This document shows positions 46,252-59,667 of a DNA stretch of 64,000 bases, piece after piece. The DNA comes from Synechococcus sp. JA-2-3B'a(2-13) (GTDB taxonomy: Bacteria; Cyanobacteriota; Cyanobacteriia; Thermostichales; Thermostichaceae). The DNA lies in assembly GCF_000013225.1 (NCBI RefSeq), contig NC_007776.1, forward strand, positions 391,277 to 455,276, read 5' to 3'. The position numbers and the translations under genes were made by a program. The notes under the pieces are model-generated. The model was given only the letters and a program-made list of their open reading frames with translations, was not told where the DNA came from and did no database searches. The first letter of the stretch is position 1. Each line of letters starts with the position of its first letter.

Positions 46252-48408
46252 TTATCCCCTGATCCCTGTCTGTTCCAGCACATTCAGCAAGTCCGGGATC
46301 CGAACCCAGGCATCTTCTCGATCCAAATCGGGGCTGGAAAGAAGAGCCACCAAAGCCGGATCGCAAACAGGCGCCACCAAGGGGAAATACCTTAACCCTG
46401 CCACCTGAGCAATACTCCAAAAATAGGGAAGCACTGCATTGCTGGGCAAGATCTCGATGACGGTGGTGCCGGGTGGACAAAAGGCGAGGTTGGTCAGGCC
46501 CGCCCCGTGGATCCCGATCACTGCCTCTGCCCCTTGCATTAGGGCTATTTGCTCGGGAAGAGAGAGGGTTTCCATCTGCACCGGTACAAATCCCCAGGGG
46601 CGCAAGCAGGCCAGCACCTCCGCTTCGTTGATCACCCGCCGCCAGCGGGCAGAGCGACGGCTGATGTAAATCCGCCGCGGTTGTAAGGGGTCAATGGATA
46701 AACTCGGCTGGGCCAGTTGCCGCAGCACCTCCAATCCCCTAGGCGTCAAACACCCCACCGGAGCGCCTGCTGAGGGCACGATCAGGTTCTGGGCTTGCAG
46801 ATGGGATCCCCCCAACTGCTCAAAGCTGAGGATGCGCTCGGCTGGGATCCCCAAAGCAGCCAAGCTCTGCACCTGAAAGGGCTTTCTTTGATACCCGTGG
46901 ATCAAGATGGGGATGTCCTTTTCCAGGGCGCCCGACCGCTGCAGGATATCGAGGGCCGGCAGAATATCCACCATCCAGTGAAAGTAATTAACTGCCCCCA
47001 AGGGCAAAAGGGCAACGGGGCCATCCAGTGGGATCGGTGGGGGGAGATGGGGCAAGCCCAGCAGGGGGTGGTGTCGCAGGTGATCTGGCCTGTAGTCCCA
47101 GTCGAGGAACTCCGGCGGCGGCAAGCTCAGGGATAGATCGGCGAGCAATTCTCCCCGGCGGGTGAGCACCCCGCTGGCAAAGCTGGCGTAGAGGTGGCGG
47201 GGATAGTGGCCCACGTGGACGGATCCTCGGGGGATCTGGGCGACAAAGGTCTCTGCCAAGGGGATGCGCTGCGGGCGCAGCTTTTGCAAAATGGCGGGAT
47301 CAGCCGCAGGGGGCGCTTTTAGACAGAGAACCCCCCCTGGATCCAGCAGTTGGTAGTCCCCTTCGCCCGTGGCCTGATGCCACTGTCGGGTGGTGAGGTA
47401 GCCTTGGGTTGGCACTGGCCAGAAGTCAGTTGTAGGGGGAGTGCTCTGGGAAAAGGAGTCTGCTGGAGGGGCAACGCCTTCTGGAGCCCAACGCTGCCGC
47501 CAAGCCGAATACAGGAAATCGGGGATCCTCGCAGATCCCTCTCCCCTGCATGCCTGCTCCAGTCCAGATCGCAGAGGGCTTTCTCCGCCGCTGCCCTCGC
47601 ACCACGCCTGCACCCAATTCCGTTCCGCTGCCACCGCTCGGCAAACCTTCTCCCAAGCCGCCTCAGGGTGAGCCAACCGCACTTCCGCTTCCGCCCAGTA
47701 GCTGTAGAGCTGCGCTGTCCCGGTGCCCCGCGCCTCAGCCGCCTGGAAACACCCCACAGCCTGAACTGGATCCTGCAGATCCAGCCACGCCAGGCCCATC
47801 TGTACCCAGGGATCCCCCCACTCAGGGCGCAGCCGCGCAGCCTCCTGCAGAGGGGAAATCGCCTCTCGCAAACGGCCCAGCTTCATCAGGGCCAAGCCCC
47901 AGCGCCAAAAACTCTCTGCCGCCGTCGGATCCTGCTGGCAAGCCCGCTCAAACCACTCCGCTGCCGCAGCCCACAGCCGGCTCCGCTCTTGGGTCAGGCC
48001 AATGCGGTGAGCAGCCAAAGCCTGGCCAGAAGACAGCTCCAGCTGTCCATCCCCCAACTCCAGAAGCTGCCGATACAGAGCTGCTGCCTGCGGCCAATGG
48101 CCCTTCTCCCACAGGCTTTCCGCCAAAGCCTGCAAGCTCCTCAGCAGGTGGTAGACGGCCTCGGATTCGGCCACCCCCCCCGCTTGCAGCATTGCCAAGC
48201 CCTCTTGCCACACCAGCTGCGCCTCCAGTTCCCGACCCAGCAGGAGATAGGCGGCTCCCAGCTCCCAATACAGCTCTGGAGAGGGGGATCCCTGCTCGAG
48301 CTGTTGCTGTAAAACCTGGGTAACGCGTTCGTAATGTCCCTGCTCCCAATCCTCAAGGAGAAAAGCGGAAGACAACAGATGGGAGGGTAGAGCTGGGTTG
48401 AGAGCCAT
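46252..48408 (-). CDS. TPR-repeat protein with C-terminal GT61 (DUF563) glycosyltransferase domain
   Basis: A 718-residue protein from Met 48408. The first about 280 residues are TPR-like helical repeats (YWELGAAYLLLGRELEAQLVW, AAEWFERACQQDPTAAESFWRWG). The C-terminal about 330 residues match GT61/DUF563: LLPLGAVNYFHWMVDILPAL, PRRIYISRRSARWRRVINE, GIHGAGLTNLAFCPPGTTVIE. Such enzymes build cell-surface or secreted glycans. Stop codon directly abuts the tRNA-Leu gene. Divergent from apcE across 230 bp. An upstream start (48456) adds an unlikely extension. Confidence 0.85.
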   Translation of the reverse strand: MALNPALPSHLLSSAFLLEDWEQGHYERVTQVLQQQLEQGSPSPELYWELGAAYLLLGRELEAQLVWQEGLAMLQAGGVAESEAVYHLLRSLQALAESLWEKGHWPQAAALYRQLLELGDGQLELSSGQALAAHRIGLTQERSRLWAAAAEWFERACQQDPTAAESFWRWGLALMKLGRLREAISPLQEAARLRPEWGDPWVQMGLAWLDLQDPVQAVGCFQAAEARGTGTAQLYSYWAEAEVRLAHPEAAWEKVCRAVAAERNWVQAWCEGSGGESPLRSGLEQACRGEGSARIPDFLYSAWRQRWAPEGVAPPADSFSQSTPPTTDFWPVPTQGYLTTRQWHQATGEGDYQLLDPGGVLCLKAPPAADPAILQKLRPQRIPLAETFVAQIPRGSVHVGHYPRHLYASFASGVLTRRGELLADLSLSLPPPEFLDWDYRPDHLRHHPLLGLPHLPPPIPLDGPVALLPLGAVNYFHWMVDILPALDILQRSGALEKDIPILIHGYQRKPFQVQSLAALGIPAERILSFEQLGGSHLQAQNLIVPSAGAPVGCLTPRGLEVLRQLAQPSLSIDPLQPRRIYISRRSARWRRVINEAEVLACLRPWGFVPVQMETLSLPEQIALMQGAEAVIGIHGAGLTNLAFCPPGTTVIEILPSNAVLPYFWSIAQVAGLRYFPLVAPVCDPALVALLSSPDLDREDAWVRIPDLLNVLEQTGIRG

Positions 48409-48475
48409 GTCTTTGTGGATGAGAAACAGTGTTACAAACTGCAACAACCTCCCCACTCTGGGCCCGTGCCCCTAG

Positions 48476-51331
<2,856 letters not shown>

Positions 51332-51393
51332 ATGGGGCTCTCAACTGCTCTCTTTCTTGTGAGAGAGGGGTCGGGGGTGAGGGGAGAGACGAG

Positions 51394-52530
51394 TTAGCTC
51401 CACAAAGGCAGAGGAGACTGGGCTTCATAGCCCAAATGCCGTAGCGCAGCAGGGGTAACCACTCGACCCCGGGGCGTGCGCTGCAGGTAGCCGATTTGCA
51501 GCAGATAAGGCTCATACACTTCTTCAATGGTTTGGGGATCCTCACCCGTCACCGCGGCCATCGTCTCCAAGCCCACTGGCCCTCCACCGAACTGCTCCAC
51601 CAGCACCGTCAGCAGCTTGCGATCGATCCAATCCAAACCCATGGGATCCACCTGGAACAGCTCCAGAGCGGCTGCTGCCACTTCTTGGCTAATGTGGCCA
51701 TCCCCTCGCACCTGGGCGTAGTCTCGCACCCGCTTGAACAGGCGGTTGGCAATGCGGGGCGTGCCCCGAGAACGGCGGGCGATCTCTGCAGCCCCTTCTG
51801 GATCGGTGGAGACATTTAAGAGGCGAGCCGTGCGCAGCACGATCTGCACCAGCTCGTGAGGCTCGTAAAAGCGCAGCCGTTGCACGTGGCCAAAGCGATC
51901 CCGCAGCGGAGAAGTGAGGGCGCCAATGCGGGTTGTGGCCCCGATGAGGGTAAAGCGTTCCAAGGGCAGAGAGGTGATGCGAGCAGAGCGACCTTTGCCA
52001 ATGGTGATATCAAGACGAAAATCCTCCATCGCCGGATAGAGCAATTCTTCTGTAACCTTGGGCAGGCGGTGGATCTCGTCAATAAACAACACATCCCCCC
52101 GCTTCAAGCGCACCAAATACCCGGCAATGTCGCGGGGGCTCTCCAAAGCCGGCGCGGTGGTCATGTAGAACTGGGATCCCATTTCTGCCGCCAGCACTGC
52201 TGCCACCGTGGTTTTGCCTAGACCAGGCGGGCCGTAGAACAGCAGGTGATCCAGAGGCTCTTGGCGAGCGCGGGCCGCCGCAATGGCAATGGAGAGCACT
52301 TCTTTAAGTTCCGTCTGGCCAATATATTCCGCTAGGGTGCGCGGGCGCAGGGATTCTTCCTGGGCTTCGCCAGGGTGGGCTTGCGGCTGCAACAGGGCAG
52401 AGGGATCCGCTCCCCTTTCCCCAGCAAAGCTCAACTCTCTGACTTCTTTTCTCCAGGCTGAAGACTTTTGCTGCCGCCGCTTGGGGCCCTCAGCGTTCTG
52501 GCCTGTATCCCGAGAAGAAATGATTGCCAT
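51394..52530 (-). CDS. ruvB: Holliday junction helicase subunit RuvB
   Basis: 378 residues. AAA+ motifs: Walker [18 protein letters not shown], Walker [12 protein letters not shown], sensor region [18 protein letters not shown], and C-terminal helix-turn-helix ending [18 protein letters not shown]. With RuvA it drives branch migration of Holliday junctions. The N-terminal 40 residues are variable, so the true start could be slightly downstream. The gene converges on apcE. Confidence 0.96.
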
Positions 52531-52607
52531 ATCCCTAAGTCACAGAGGCAATGGCCCCAATTTAACTCTAGAAAAGCTCTGGGAAAGATCACCCCAGCAA
52601 AGAGAAC

Positions 52608-52637
52608 AAAAAAATCCCCCAGACCAAGCCGGGGGAT
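52608..52637 (-). terminator. Rho-independent terminator of psbA
   Basis: On the minus strand, stem ATCCCCC/GGGGGAT with a ten-base loop is followed by six or seven T residues. It is 33 bp downstream of the psbA stop and separates psbA from ruvB, which reads the same way. Confidence 0.85.
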
Positions 52638-52670
52638 CCACCAATGCTGTTGAAGCGTCAGGTCAGGCCA

Positions 52671-53774
<1,104 letters not shown>

Positions 53775-53777
53775 CTA

Positions 53778-53806
53778 AACTTAAAACATCCGTTAAGTTT
53801 CGTCAA
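53778..53806 (-). promoter_or_regulatory. Candidate psbA promoter
   Basis: TTGACG (53801-53806) and TAAGTT (53778-53783) separated by 17 bases, about 43 bp upstream of the start codon. The -35 is strong, the -10 weak (three of six consensus positions). Confidence 0.45.
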
Positions 53807-53833
53807 CCACCTTTTTTGATCCTGAGAGAGGCC

Positions 53834-54541
53834 ATGTCGCTTGTCCGCTGGATTTTAGGGATCCACACCACCACGCCCGTTTTGGGCCTGGCCCTGCTGC
53901 CGTTGGAGCCAGGGTTGGGAGAAACCCGCAGTCAGAGCTGGTGGCTGGATCGGGAGATGGCAGCGCAGTTGCACCCCTGCTTGAAAGTCTTCTTGGCCGG
54001 TCAAGCTTGGTCGCAGATAGCTGGGATCGCTGTAGCTTTGGGGCCGGGCAGCTTTACGGGCAGCCGTTTGGGGGTGAGCGTGGCCCGTCTGCTGGGCCAG
54101 CAACTGGGCATTCCCGTGTTTGGCTACTCGGCTTTGGCCGTCCTCGCCCGCCAGGTGTGGCAGGAGCAGGGATCCCCGCCCCAGCCCTTGACGGTGGCGG
54201 TGCAGATGGACGCCAAACGAGGAGAGCGGTATGGCGGCGTGTATCGGGTGACAGAAGAGGGTGTCGCTGCAGAAGTGGCCGATCGGCTCTGGGAGGAAGA
54301 GGCTTGGCAGGCAACTCTCCGACAGTGGCCGCAAGCTCTATCCGTGAATGCCGCCGATTTTGTGGATTCTGCACCTGTGGTGGCGTTGGCAGAATTGGCC
54401 CGCGCCGATTTTCGGGCCGGATTGCGCCCTCAGTGGCAGGAGGTGTTGCCCCTCTACGGTCGCCAGCCCCCGATTGATCTCAGAGGGCTGAATCGGACTC
54501 CGCCTCCCCAGCGCGAACGGAGTGCCCCATCGTCACGGTAA
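53834..54541 (+). CDS. tsaB: tRNA threonylcarbamoyladenosine protein TsaB
   Basis: 235 residues from Met 53834. ASKHA fold: ILGIHTTTPVLGLALL at the start, then the TsaB motif AVALGPGSFTGSRLGVSVARLLG and VAVQMDAKRGERYGGVY. TsaB binds TsaD in making t6A37 of tRNAs that read ANN codons. Long and proline-rich C-terminal tail. Divergent from psbA. Confidence 0.88.
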   Translation: MSLVRWILGIHTTTPVLGLALLPLEPGLGETRSQSWWLDREMAAQLHPCLKVFLAGQAWSQIAGIAVALGPGSFTGSRLGVSVARLLGQQLGIPVFGYSALAVLARQVWQEQGSPPQPLTVAVQMDAKRGERYGGVYRVTEEGVAAEVADRLWEEEAWQATLRQWPQALSVNAADFVDSAPVVALAELARADFRAGLRPQWQEVLPLYGRQPPIDLRGLNRTPPPQRERSAPSSR

Positions 54542-54577
54542 TATTGGGAAGTCTAAGCAACGGATCCCTCTGCTGAC

Positions 54578-55135
54578 ATGATCTCAAGCAACGATTTGCG
54601 CCCTGGCGTCTCTGTAGAAATTGACGGAGCTCCCTACAAGGTGATCGAGTTCCTGCATGTGAAACCCGGCAAGGGGGCAGCCTTTGTGCGCACTAAGCTC
54701 AAAAACATGCAGACTGGCAACGTTGTGGAGAAAACCTTCCGCGCCGGTGAAACCCTGCCCGCAGCCACCATCGAAAAAGTCGAGATGCAGTATCTCTACG
54801 CGGAAGGGAACAACTTGGTGTTTATGGACATGGAGACCTATGAGCAGGCTCCAATTACCGCCGCCCAAATTGGCTCCGCCGTGAAATATCTGAAAGAAAA
54901 CATGCAAGTGTCAATCTTGCGCTGGAATGGGCAGGTGATCGATGTGGAGCTGCCCAACACCGTTGTTCTGGAAGTGGTGGAAACAGATCCAGGGGTGAAA
55001 GGAGATACCGCCACTGGGGGAACCAAGCCGGCCAAGCTGGAGACCGGTGCTGAGATCCAGGTGCCTTTGTTCATCAAGGTTGGAGAACGGATTCGGGTCG
55101 ATACCCGCACCGACACCTATCTGGGCCGGGAGTGA
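54578..55135 (+). CDS. efp: Elongation factor P
   Basis: 185 residues, the usual length. N-terminal KOW-like domain [20 protein letters not shown], tip loop [15 protein letters not shown] with Lys32 at the modified position, and C-terminal OB domain ending [15 protein letters not shown]. Relieves ribosome stalling at polyproline. Next to accB, an order common in cyanobacteria. Confidence 0.97.
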   Translation: MISSNDLRPGVSVEIDGAPYKVIEFLHVKPGKGAAFVRTKLKNMQTGNVVEKTFRAGETLPAATIEKVEMQYLYAEGNNLVFMDMETYEQAPITAAQIGSAVKYLKENMQVSILRWNGQVIDVELPNTVVLEVVETDPGVKGDTATGGTKPAKLETGAEIQVPLFIKVGERIRVDTRTDTYLGRE

Positions 55136-55192
55136 GTTCTCCCTCTCCTTTTCGGTTATGGATTTCTGTTGTGGACAGGTGATGCATCAGGA

Positions 55193-55678
55193 GTGAACCT
55201 TCCCTTGGATGTTGTCAATTGGCAGGAAATTCGTCTTCTCCTGGCCGCTCTGCAAGAGAGCGATGTTACCGAGCTAACTCTGGAGTTCAAAGATTTTCGC
55301 CTCACCTTGCGCAAAGGGATCCCGACTGAGCTCTCCTCCACCCCCGCCAGTCCGGTTATTGTCTCCTCTGCGCCTCCTCCTGCTCCTGCAGAAGCGCCCC
55401 CTCCTCCCACTGCTCCCAAATCCACCCCCAGCCATTGGATAGACGTGACGTCACCAATGGTGGGCACTTTCTACAGCGCCCCAGCTCCAGGTGAACCTGA
55501 CTTTGTGCGGGTTGGCCAACGGGTGAACAAGGGCCAAACCCTGTGCATCATCGAGGCCATGAAGCTGATGAACGAGATCGAGGCCGAAGCGGCAGGCGTG
55601 GTGACCGAGATTTTGGTGAGCAATGGGCAATCGGTGGAGTTTGGGCAGGTGTTGATGCGGTTGGATCCCACGGCTTGA
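55193..55678 (+). CDS. accB: Acetyl-CoA carboxylase biotin carboxyl carrier protein AccB
   Basis: 161 residues from GTG 55193 (then NLPLDVVNWQEIRLLLAAL). A Pro/Ala/Ser-rich linker (about 55-90) leads to the biotinyl domain, with biotin lysine in CIIEAMKLMNEIEAE. Carries carboxyl-biotin for fatty-acid synthesis. AGGAG abuts the GTG, unusually close, so the in-frame TTG at 55169 is an alternative. The stop TGA is immediately overlapped by the ATG of an IS remnant (TGATG). Confidence 0.92.
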   Translation: MNLPLDVVNWQEIRLLLAALQESDVTELTLEFKDFRLTLRKGIPTELSSTPASPVIVSSAPPPAPAEAPPPPTAPKSTPSHWIDVTSPMVGTFYSAPAPGEPDFVRVGQRVNKGQTLCIIEAMKLMNEIEAEAAGVVTEILVSNGQSVEFGQVLMRLDPTA

Positions 55679-55893
55679 TGGGCAAGGGGGTAAACCGGAT
55701 TTTGGCGACCCAATCTCCCTTGCCTGTGTATACACCAGAGTTGAATCGGATTGAGGGGATGTGGTCGGTGTTGAAGCACTGTATCCGTCAGTTTTCCAGA
55801 GCCGGGAAGTATGGGATGGAGCAAAGGATACAGACCGCTTTACTACTCATCAATCCATTCAATCTCTCCTGCTGGGAGAGAAGTTGGGGGTGA
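55678..55893 (+). mobile_element. IS630-like transposase remnant
   Basis: About 70 codons resembling only the C-terminal end of an IS630-family DDE transposase: LPVYTPELNRIEGMWSVLKH carries the conserved PxLNxIExxW block with the catalytic Glu, followed by a helical tail. The catalytic core upstream is missing, and the sequence goes out of frame afterwards, so it is a dead fragment. The fragment starts at the accB stop codon. Confidence 0.6.
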
Positions 55894-56072
55894 CAGCCTG
55901 GGAAACCCTCTCAGACCAATTTGACCAGTCTGCGCGCCCCTTTCATAGCCCTACCTGTCCTCAGTTCCCAATAGGTGCTCGCCAGATCCGGCTGAGGTTA
56001 AGAGAATCCCATAGCCCCCCAGCCCATCATTGACTATGATGCGGGCGTGAGGTGTGAATAAGTACCTAAACA

Positions 56073-57002
56073 ATGGCAACCCAACGCATTTGCTTTGCTC
56101 AAGTCTCAGATGTCCACCTGATGCCCGAGACGGGGTGCCGCTGTTGGTGGATGTCCGATTCCCCCCGCCGCCAGTTGGAAGCCGCCGTTGCCCATCTCAA
56201 CCAGGTGCCCGATCTGCACTTCGTGGTGTTTACCGGGGATTTGGTGGATCAAGCGGATCCGGAGAGCTTTCAATCTTTCCAGGAGATTGTTGCCCAACTG
56301 CGGGTGCCCTATTACCTCAGCCTGGGCAACCACGATATCGACACCCTGAGGAGAAAGGGACGCTTTAACCGAGATCAGTTTATCCGTTGGTGCCAAAGCC
56401 AATTTCCCCTGTCCCTGGCTCCCACTGGTTACGTCGATTACAGCCTTTCCCCTCTGCCCGGGATCCGCTTGATTGCCCTCGACGCCAGCTTAGGACGCTT
56501 CCCTTTGCCTCAGGGCGTGCTCCGCCCCTCCCAACTGCACTGGCTGGGCGAACATCTGCAAACGGTGCCGGAAGAATGGCTGATCCTGCTGATCCATCAG
56601 CCGCCCTTCATTGCTCCCACTCAAATGGACGCGGTTTTGTTTCGCAAGTACCGGCTCCTCAGCGAACCAGCCTCGGCGCTACACGCTCTCTTGGCCCGTC
56701 ACGGACGGGTGGTGGCGGTGCTGAGTGGCCACCTGCATGTGCCGAAGGTGTATGTCCGCGATGGGATCCCCTACCTGACAGCACCTCCTCTGGTGGGGCC
56801 GGTTTCGGCTCTGCGGGTGTTTGAGCTGGAGGTGAACCCACGGCGAGGGGTGTTGCGCTACCACTGGGTTAAGTTGCCGGCATTGGATCCCAGCCCCCTC
56901 TGGCACGGCTTGGTGATGGGGATCCGACGGGATCGCTGGGGACAAATCCCTCTCCGGGCCAAGGGATCCCGCTCTCTCCCTCTGCCCGCTGCCGCCTGGT
57001 AA
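56073..57002 (+). CDS. Metallophosphoesterase (CpdA-like phosphodiesterase)
   Basis: 309 residues with the complete calcineurin-like metal set: AQVSDVHL, VVFTGDLVD, LSLGNHDID, LIHQPPF and LSGHLHVPK. Closest in layout to cyclic-nucleotide phosphodiesterases of the CpdA/Icc group; the substrate is not fixed. Soluble, cytosolic. A basic Pro-rich C-terminal tail of about 30 residues follows the catalytic domain. It lies 180 bp after the IS remnant. Confidence 0.88.
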   Translation: MATQRICFAQVSDVHLMPETGCRCWWMSDSPRRQLEAAVAHLNQVPDLHFVVFTGDLVDQADPESFQSFQEIVAQLRVPYYLSLGNHDIDTLRRKGRFNRDQFIRWCQSQFPLSLAPTGYVDYSLSPLPGIRLIALDASLGRFPLPQGVLRPSQLHWLGEHLQTVPEEWLILLIHQPPFIAPTQMDAVLFRKYRLLSEPASALHALLARHGRVVAVLSGHLHVPKVYVRDGIPYLTAPPLVGPVSALRVFELEVNPRRGVLRYHWVKLPALDPSPLWHGLVMGIRRDRWGQIPLRAKGSRSLPLPAAAW

Positions 57003-57078
57003 TCAAAACCCCTAAAGCTTGACCGAATTAGTGTAGATTAAAAAAAGCAAAAATCGTCGAGTTCGGTGTCTTCCCCCT

Positions 57079-57825
57079 ATGACAGCAAGCCTTTCTCCTT
57101 CTAGCCGCTGGGAGCTGGCGGCTCAAGCGCTGCGGGAGCAGTATCAACCTCAAGTGGCGTCCCTGAGCGAACGGTTTGAGCCTTTGTCGGCAAGCGACCT
57201 GCTCACCTGGGCGGTTGAAGAATTTGGAGATGGGCTGGTGCTGGCCTGTAGCTTTGGCCCGGAAGACCTAGTGCTGATCGATCTGCTCACGGCGATTAAC
57301 CCCCGTGTTCGCGCTTTTTTTCTGGACACCGATTTTCACTTCCCGGAAACCCTACAACTGCGGGAGCAGGTGTTGGCGCGCTACCCCCACTTGCAACTGC
57401 AGATCTTCAAGCCCTTGCTTACCCCGGAAGAGCAGGCAGCTCAATACGGGCCAGAACTGTATCGCTCTAACCCCGACCTCTGCTGCAACATCCGCAAGGT
57501 GGAGCCCTTGAATCGTGCTCTGGCCGGTTGCACCACTTGGATTACAGGGATGCGTCGGGAACAATCCCCCACCCGCGCCGATATCGGCAAGGTGCAGTGG
57601 GACGGCAAGCGCAACCGCCTCAAACTCAACCCGCTGGCCGACTGGACAAATGGCCAAGTTTGGAAATACATCCTTGACCACGGGATCCCTTACAACCCCC
57701 TGCACGATCGCCACTACCCCAGTATCGGCTGCCTCCACTGCACTGCGCCTGTTGAGCCAGGGGCGGATCCCCGCTCTGGACGCTGGAAGGGCACAAGCAA
57801 AACCGAATGCGGCCTGCATACCTAA
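57079..57825 (+). CDS. cysH: Assimilatory adenylyl-sulfate/PAPS reductase CysH
   Basis: 248 residues of the PAPS/APS reductase family: LACSFGPEDLVLIDLL binding loop, FLDTDFHFPETL, WITGMRREQSPTRA. It has the Cys set Cys135-Cys136 and Cys218/Cys221, which binds a [4Fe-4S] cluster, and the catalytic Cys244 in KTECGLH. Cluster-containing enzymes usually reduce APS directly; without the cluster they use PAPS, so APS is the likely substrate. Second sulfur gene, cysQ, lies 4 kb downstream. Confidence 0.92.
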   Translation: MTASLSPSSRWELAAQALREQYQPQVASLSERFEPLSASDLLTWAVEEFGDGLVLACSFGPEDLVLIDLLTAINPRVRAFFLDTDFHFPETLQLREQVLARYPHLQLQIFKPLLTPEEQAAQYGPELYRSNPDLCCNIRKVEPLNRALAGCTTWITGMRREQSPTRADIGKVQWDGKRNRLKLNPLADWTNGQVWKYILDHGIPYNPLHDRHYPSIGCLHCTAPVEPGADPRSGRWKGTSKTECGLHT

Positions 57826-57828
57826 CCC

Positions 57829-58143
57829 ATGACTGCTTCCTCCATCCTTGAGGTGGCTCAGTTTGAAATTACCCCCGGCTCTGAAGCCGCCTTTGAAGCC
57901 GCCATCGCTCAAGCTTTCATCTATTTGCAGCAGACCGACGGCTACCAAGGGCACCAACTGCAGCGCTGTCTGGAGCACCCTCAGCAATACCTACTGCTCG
58001 TTCAGTGGGGATCCCTAGAGGCCCATCTGGTCAACTTTCGCCAATCGGAAAACTTTGTCCGCTGGCGTGCCCTCATCGAACCCTACTTTGCTCGCCCACC
58101 CCAGGTGCTGCACTACCAGTTGCTGACCGGATCCCCTTTTTGA
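57829..58143 (+). CDS. Antibiotic-biosynthesis-monooxygenase (ABM) domain protein
   Basis: 104 residues with the dimeric alpha/beta-barrel ABM fold: VAQFEITPGSEAAFEAAIAQA, GYQGHQLQRCLEHPQQYLLLVQWGS, FRQSENFVRWRALIEPYF. Small members are quinol monooxygenases, heme-degrading or of unknown role. It begins three bases after the cysH stop, so it is translated with cysH and could act in sulfur metabolism (inference). No catalytic residue can be assigned. Confidence 0.8.
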   Translation: MTASSILEVAQFEITPGSEAAFEAAIAQAFIYLQQTDGYQGHQLQRCLEHPQQYLLLVQWGSLEAHLVNFRQSENFVRWRALIEPYFARPPQVLHYQLLTGSPF

Positions 58144-58258
58144 TTTGAAATAGGGCACCTGTCCACTCTCCACCTAGGTTGACCCCAATGGGACAGGTTA
58201 AGATGTGATATTATTTGTTTCCGGCCTTCAGGCAGATGCACAGCGGCATCGCTCGTAG

Positions 58259-58330
58259 GGGCTGTTAACTCAGTGGTAGAGTACCACCTTGACACGGTGG
58301 GAGCCGCTGGTTCAATTCCAGCACAGCCCA
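58259..58330 (+). tRNA. trnV-GAC: tRNA-Val (GAC)
   Basis: 72 nt. Acceptor GGGCTGT/ACAGCCC, anticodon stem CCACC/GGTGG with loop TTGACAC giving GAC, T arm GGTTCAATTCC, discriminator A. CCA not encoded. Confidence 0.96.
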
Positions 58331-58440
58331 TGTCCTTGACAGAAGCTCACAAGACTCTGCTCTGGGAGCGGGTTACCGTGCTGGGCCGAGCCTTACCCTG
58401 CAGGTCTTGCGAAACTGGGGATCCCTCACCGCCACGGATT

Positions 58441-59445
58441 CTACTGGTAGATATGGGCCGCTTTTAGCATGTGGTAGGTGATCAGCAACTGAGTCAAAGC
58501 CAGGGGATAGCTCTGGAGCAGCTCGCCGGTGGTGCCGATCAATTGGCCGATATTGGGGTTTCCCTCTAAGCTACAGAACTTGCCCAGGTAAGGGATTTCG
58601 TTGCAGAGCATCCGCTCCAATTCGATCACTTGGCTGGCCGTAGCATGGGCATCAATCTGCAAAACATCGACGGGCTTGCCCATATCCCGATCCAAATCCA
58701 AACGAATGGCAGAGCTAAGGTGATTGTCGCGGGCATTGAGGATTTGCCAAAAATCTGGGTGAGGAATGGTGGGGCGCAGCACCAAGCGTGCATTCAGCAA
58801 TACCTCGTCTTGGTCGGATCCCTCTTGGGGCGGGTAAAAGGTGACCACTACATCGGCCCATTGGCGCTGTGGACGAATAAAAGCCTCTGAGTCGGGTTCG
58901 CGCTTTTTGAGCTCTTCTCGCACTTGCTCTTCGGTATATCCGCGCTTGCGGGTGTCCCGCTTAATCTTCCAGAGGGCGCGTAGATGTTCGGGAGGGGCCA
59001 AATAAACCTTGACATCGTAGCTATCCCGCATACCACGGGTAAAGTAGCCCAGCAGCCCTTCGACAATCACGTATTTGTTGGGCTTGACATACTCTGGCGG
59101 GTCAAAGGTGCCGGTGCTGTGGTTGTAGACGGGCTTTAGGATCGGCTGGCCGGTGCGCAAGAGCGTCAGGTGCTGCTGAACGATATCCAGGTAGTTGCAG
59201 TCGGGATGGAGGGCTGTAATCCCCAGTTCAGCGCGTTGTTTGCGGTCGTAGCGGTGGTAGTCGTCGGTGCAGATGACAGTGACGTTTTCTTCCCCCAAGA
59301 CTTGGGCAATGCCACGGGTGAGGGTGGTTTTTCCAGCAGCACTATCACCAACAATACCCAGAATAATCGGGCGCTGAGCCACGGATCCCTCTCCTGAATC
59401 GTGAACCTGGGGCGGAGAACTCCCAACAACACCGGCCAAACTCAA
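58441..59445 (-). CDS. Phosphoribulokinase/uridine kinase family protein lacking the P-loop redox cysteine
   Basis: 334 residues. P-loop GDSAAGKTT (33-41), VICTDDYHRYDRKQR, and the ribulose-phosphate-type PDCNYLDIVQQHL and YNHSTGTFDPPEYV, so PRK family. Classical photosynthetic PRK has a P-loop Cys (GCGKS) that pairs with a second Cys (VICLDDYH) for thioredoxin control; here the first is Ala while the second (Cys59) remains. It could be a PRK not regulated by that disulfide, or a paralogue with another role. Extra Ser/Gly-rich N-terminus of about 25 residues. Stand-alone gene. Confidence 0.85.
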   Translation of the reverse strand: MSLAGVVGSSPPQVHDSGEGSVAQRPIILGIVGDSAAGKTTLTRGIAQVLGEENVTVICTDDYHRYDRKQRAELGITALHPDCNYLDIVQQHLTLLRTGQPILKPVYNHSTGTFDPPEYVKPNKYVIVEGLLGYFTRGMRDSYDVKVYLAPPEHLRALWKIKRDTRKRGYTEEQVREELKKREPDSEAFIRPQRQWADVVVTFYPPQEGSDQDEVLLNARLVLRPTIPHPDFWQILNARDNHLSSAIRLDLDRDMGKPVDVLQIDAHATASQVIELERMLCNEIPYLGKFCSLEGNPNIGQLIGTTGELLQSYPLALTQLLITYHMLKAAHIYQ

Positions 59446-59667
59446 CTTCGTTTCGACCTGCGGATGGCCCCGATCAGAGAACAGGGATTGTCGGTCAGCA
59501 AACGAAGTTAAGCAAGCATTATCGGCTCTGGAGGGTATTGGGGCAAGAGAACGTTACAGCTTTTTTCAGCGGAGCCCTATGGATCCCTATACTGGAGTAG
59601 AAGCACTGGAAGGCATCAAAGCAGCAAGGGTAGCATTAGGTCAGACCGCTAGAGGGGGAAGCAACCG

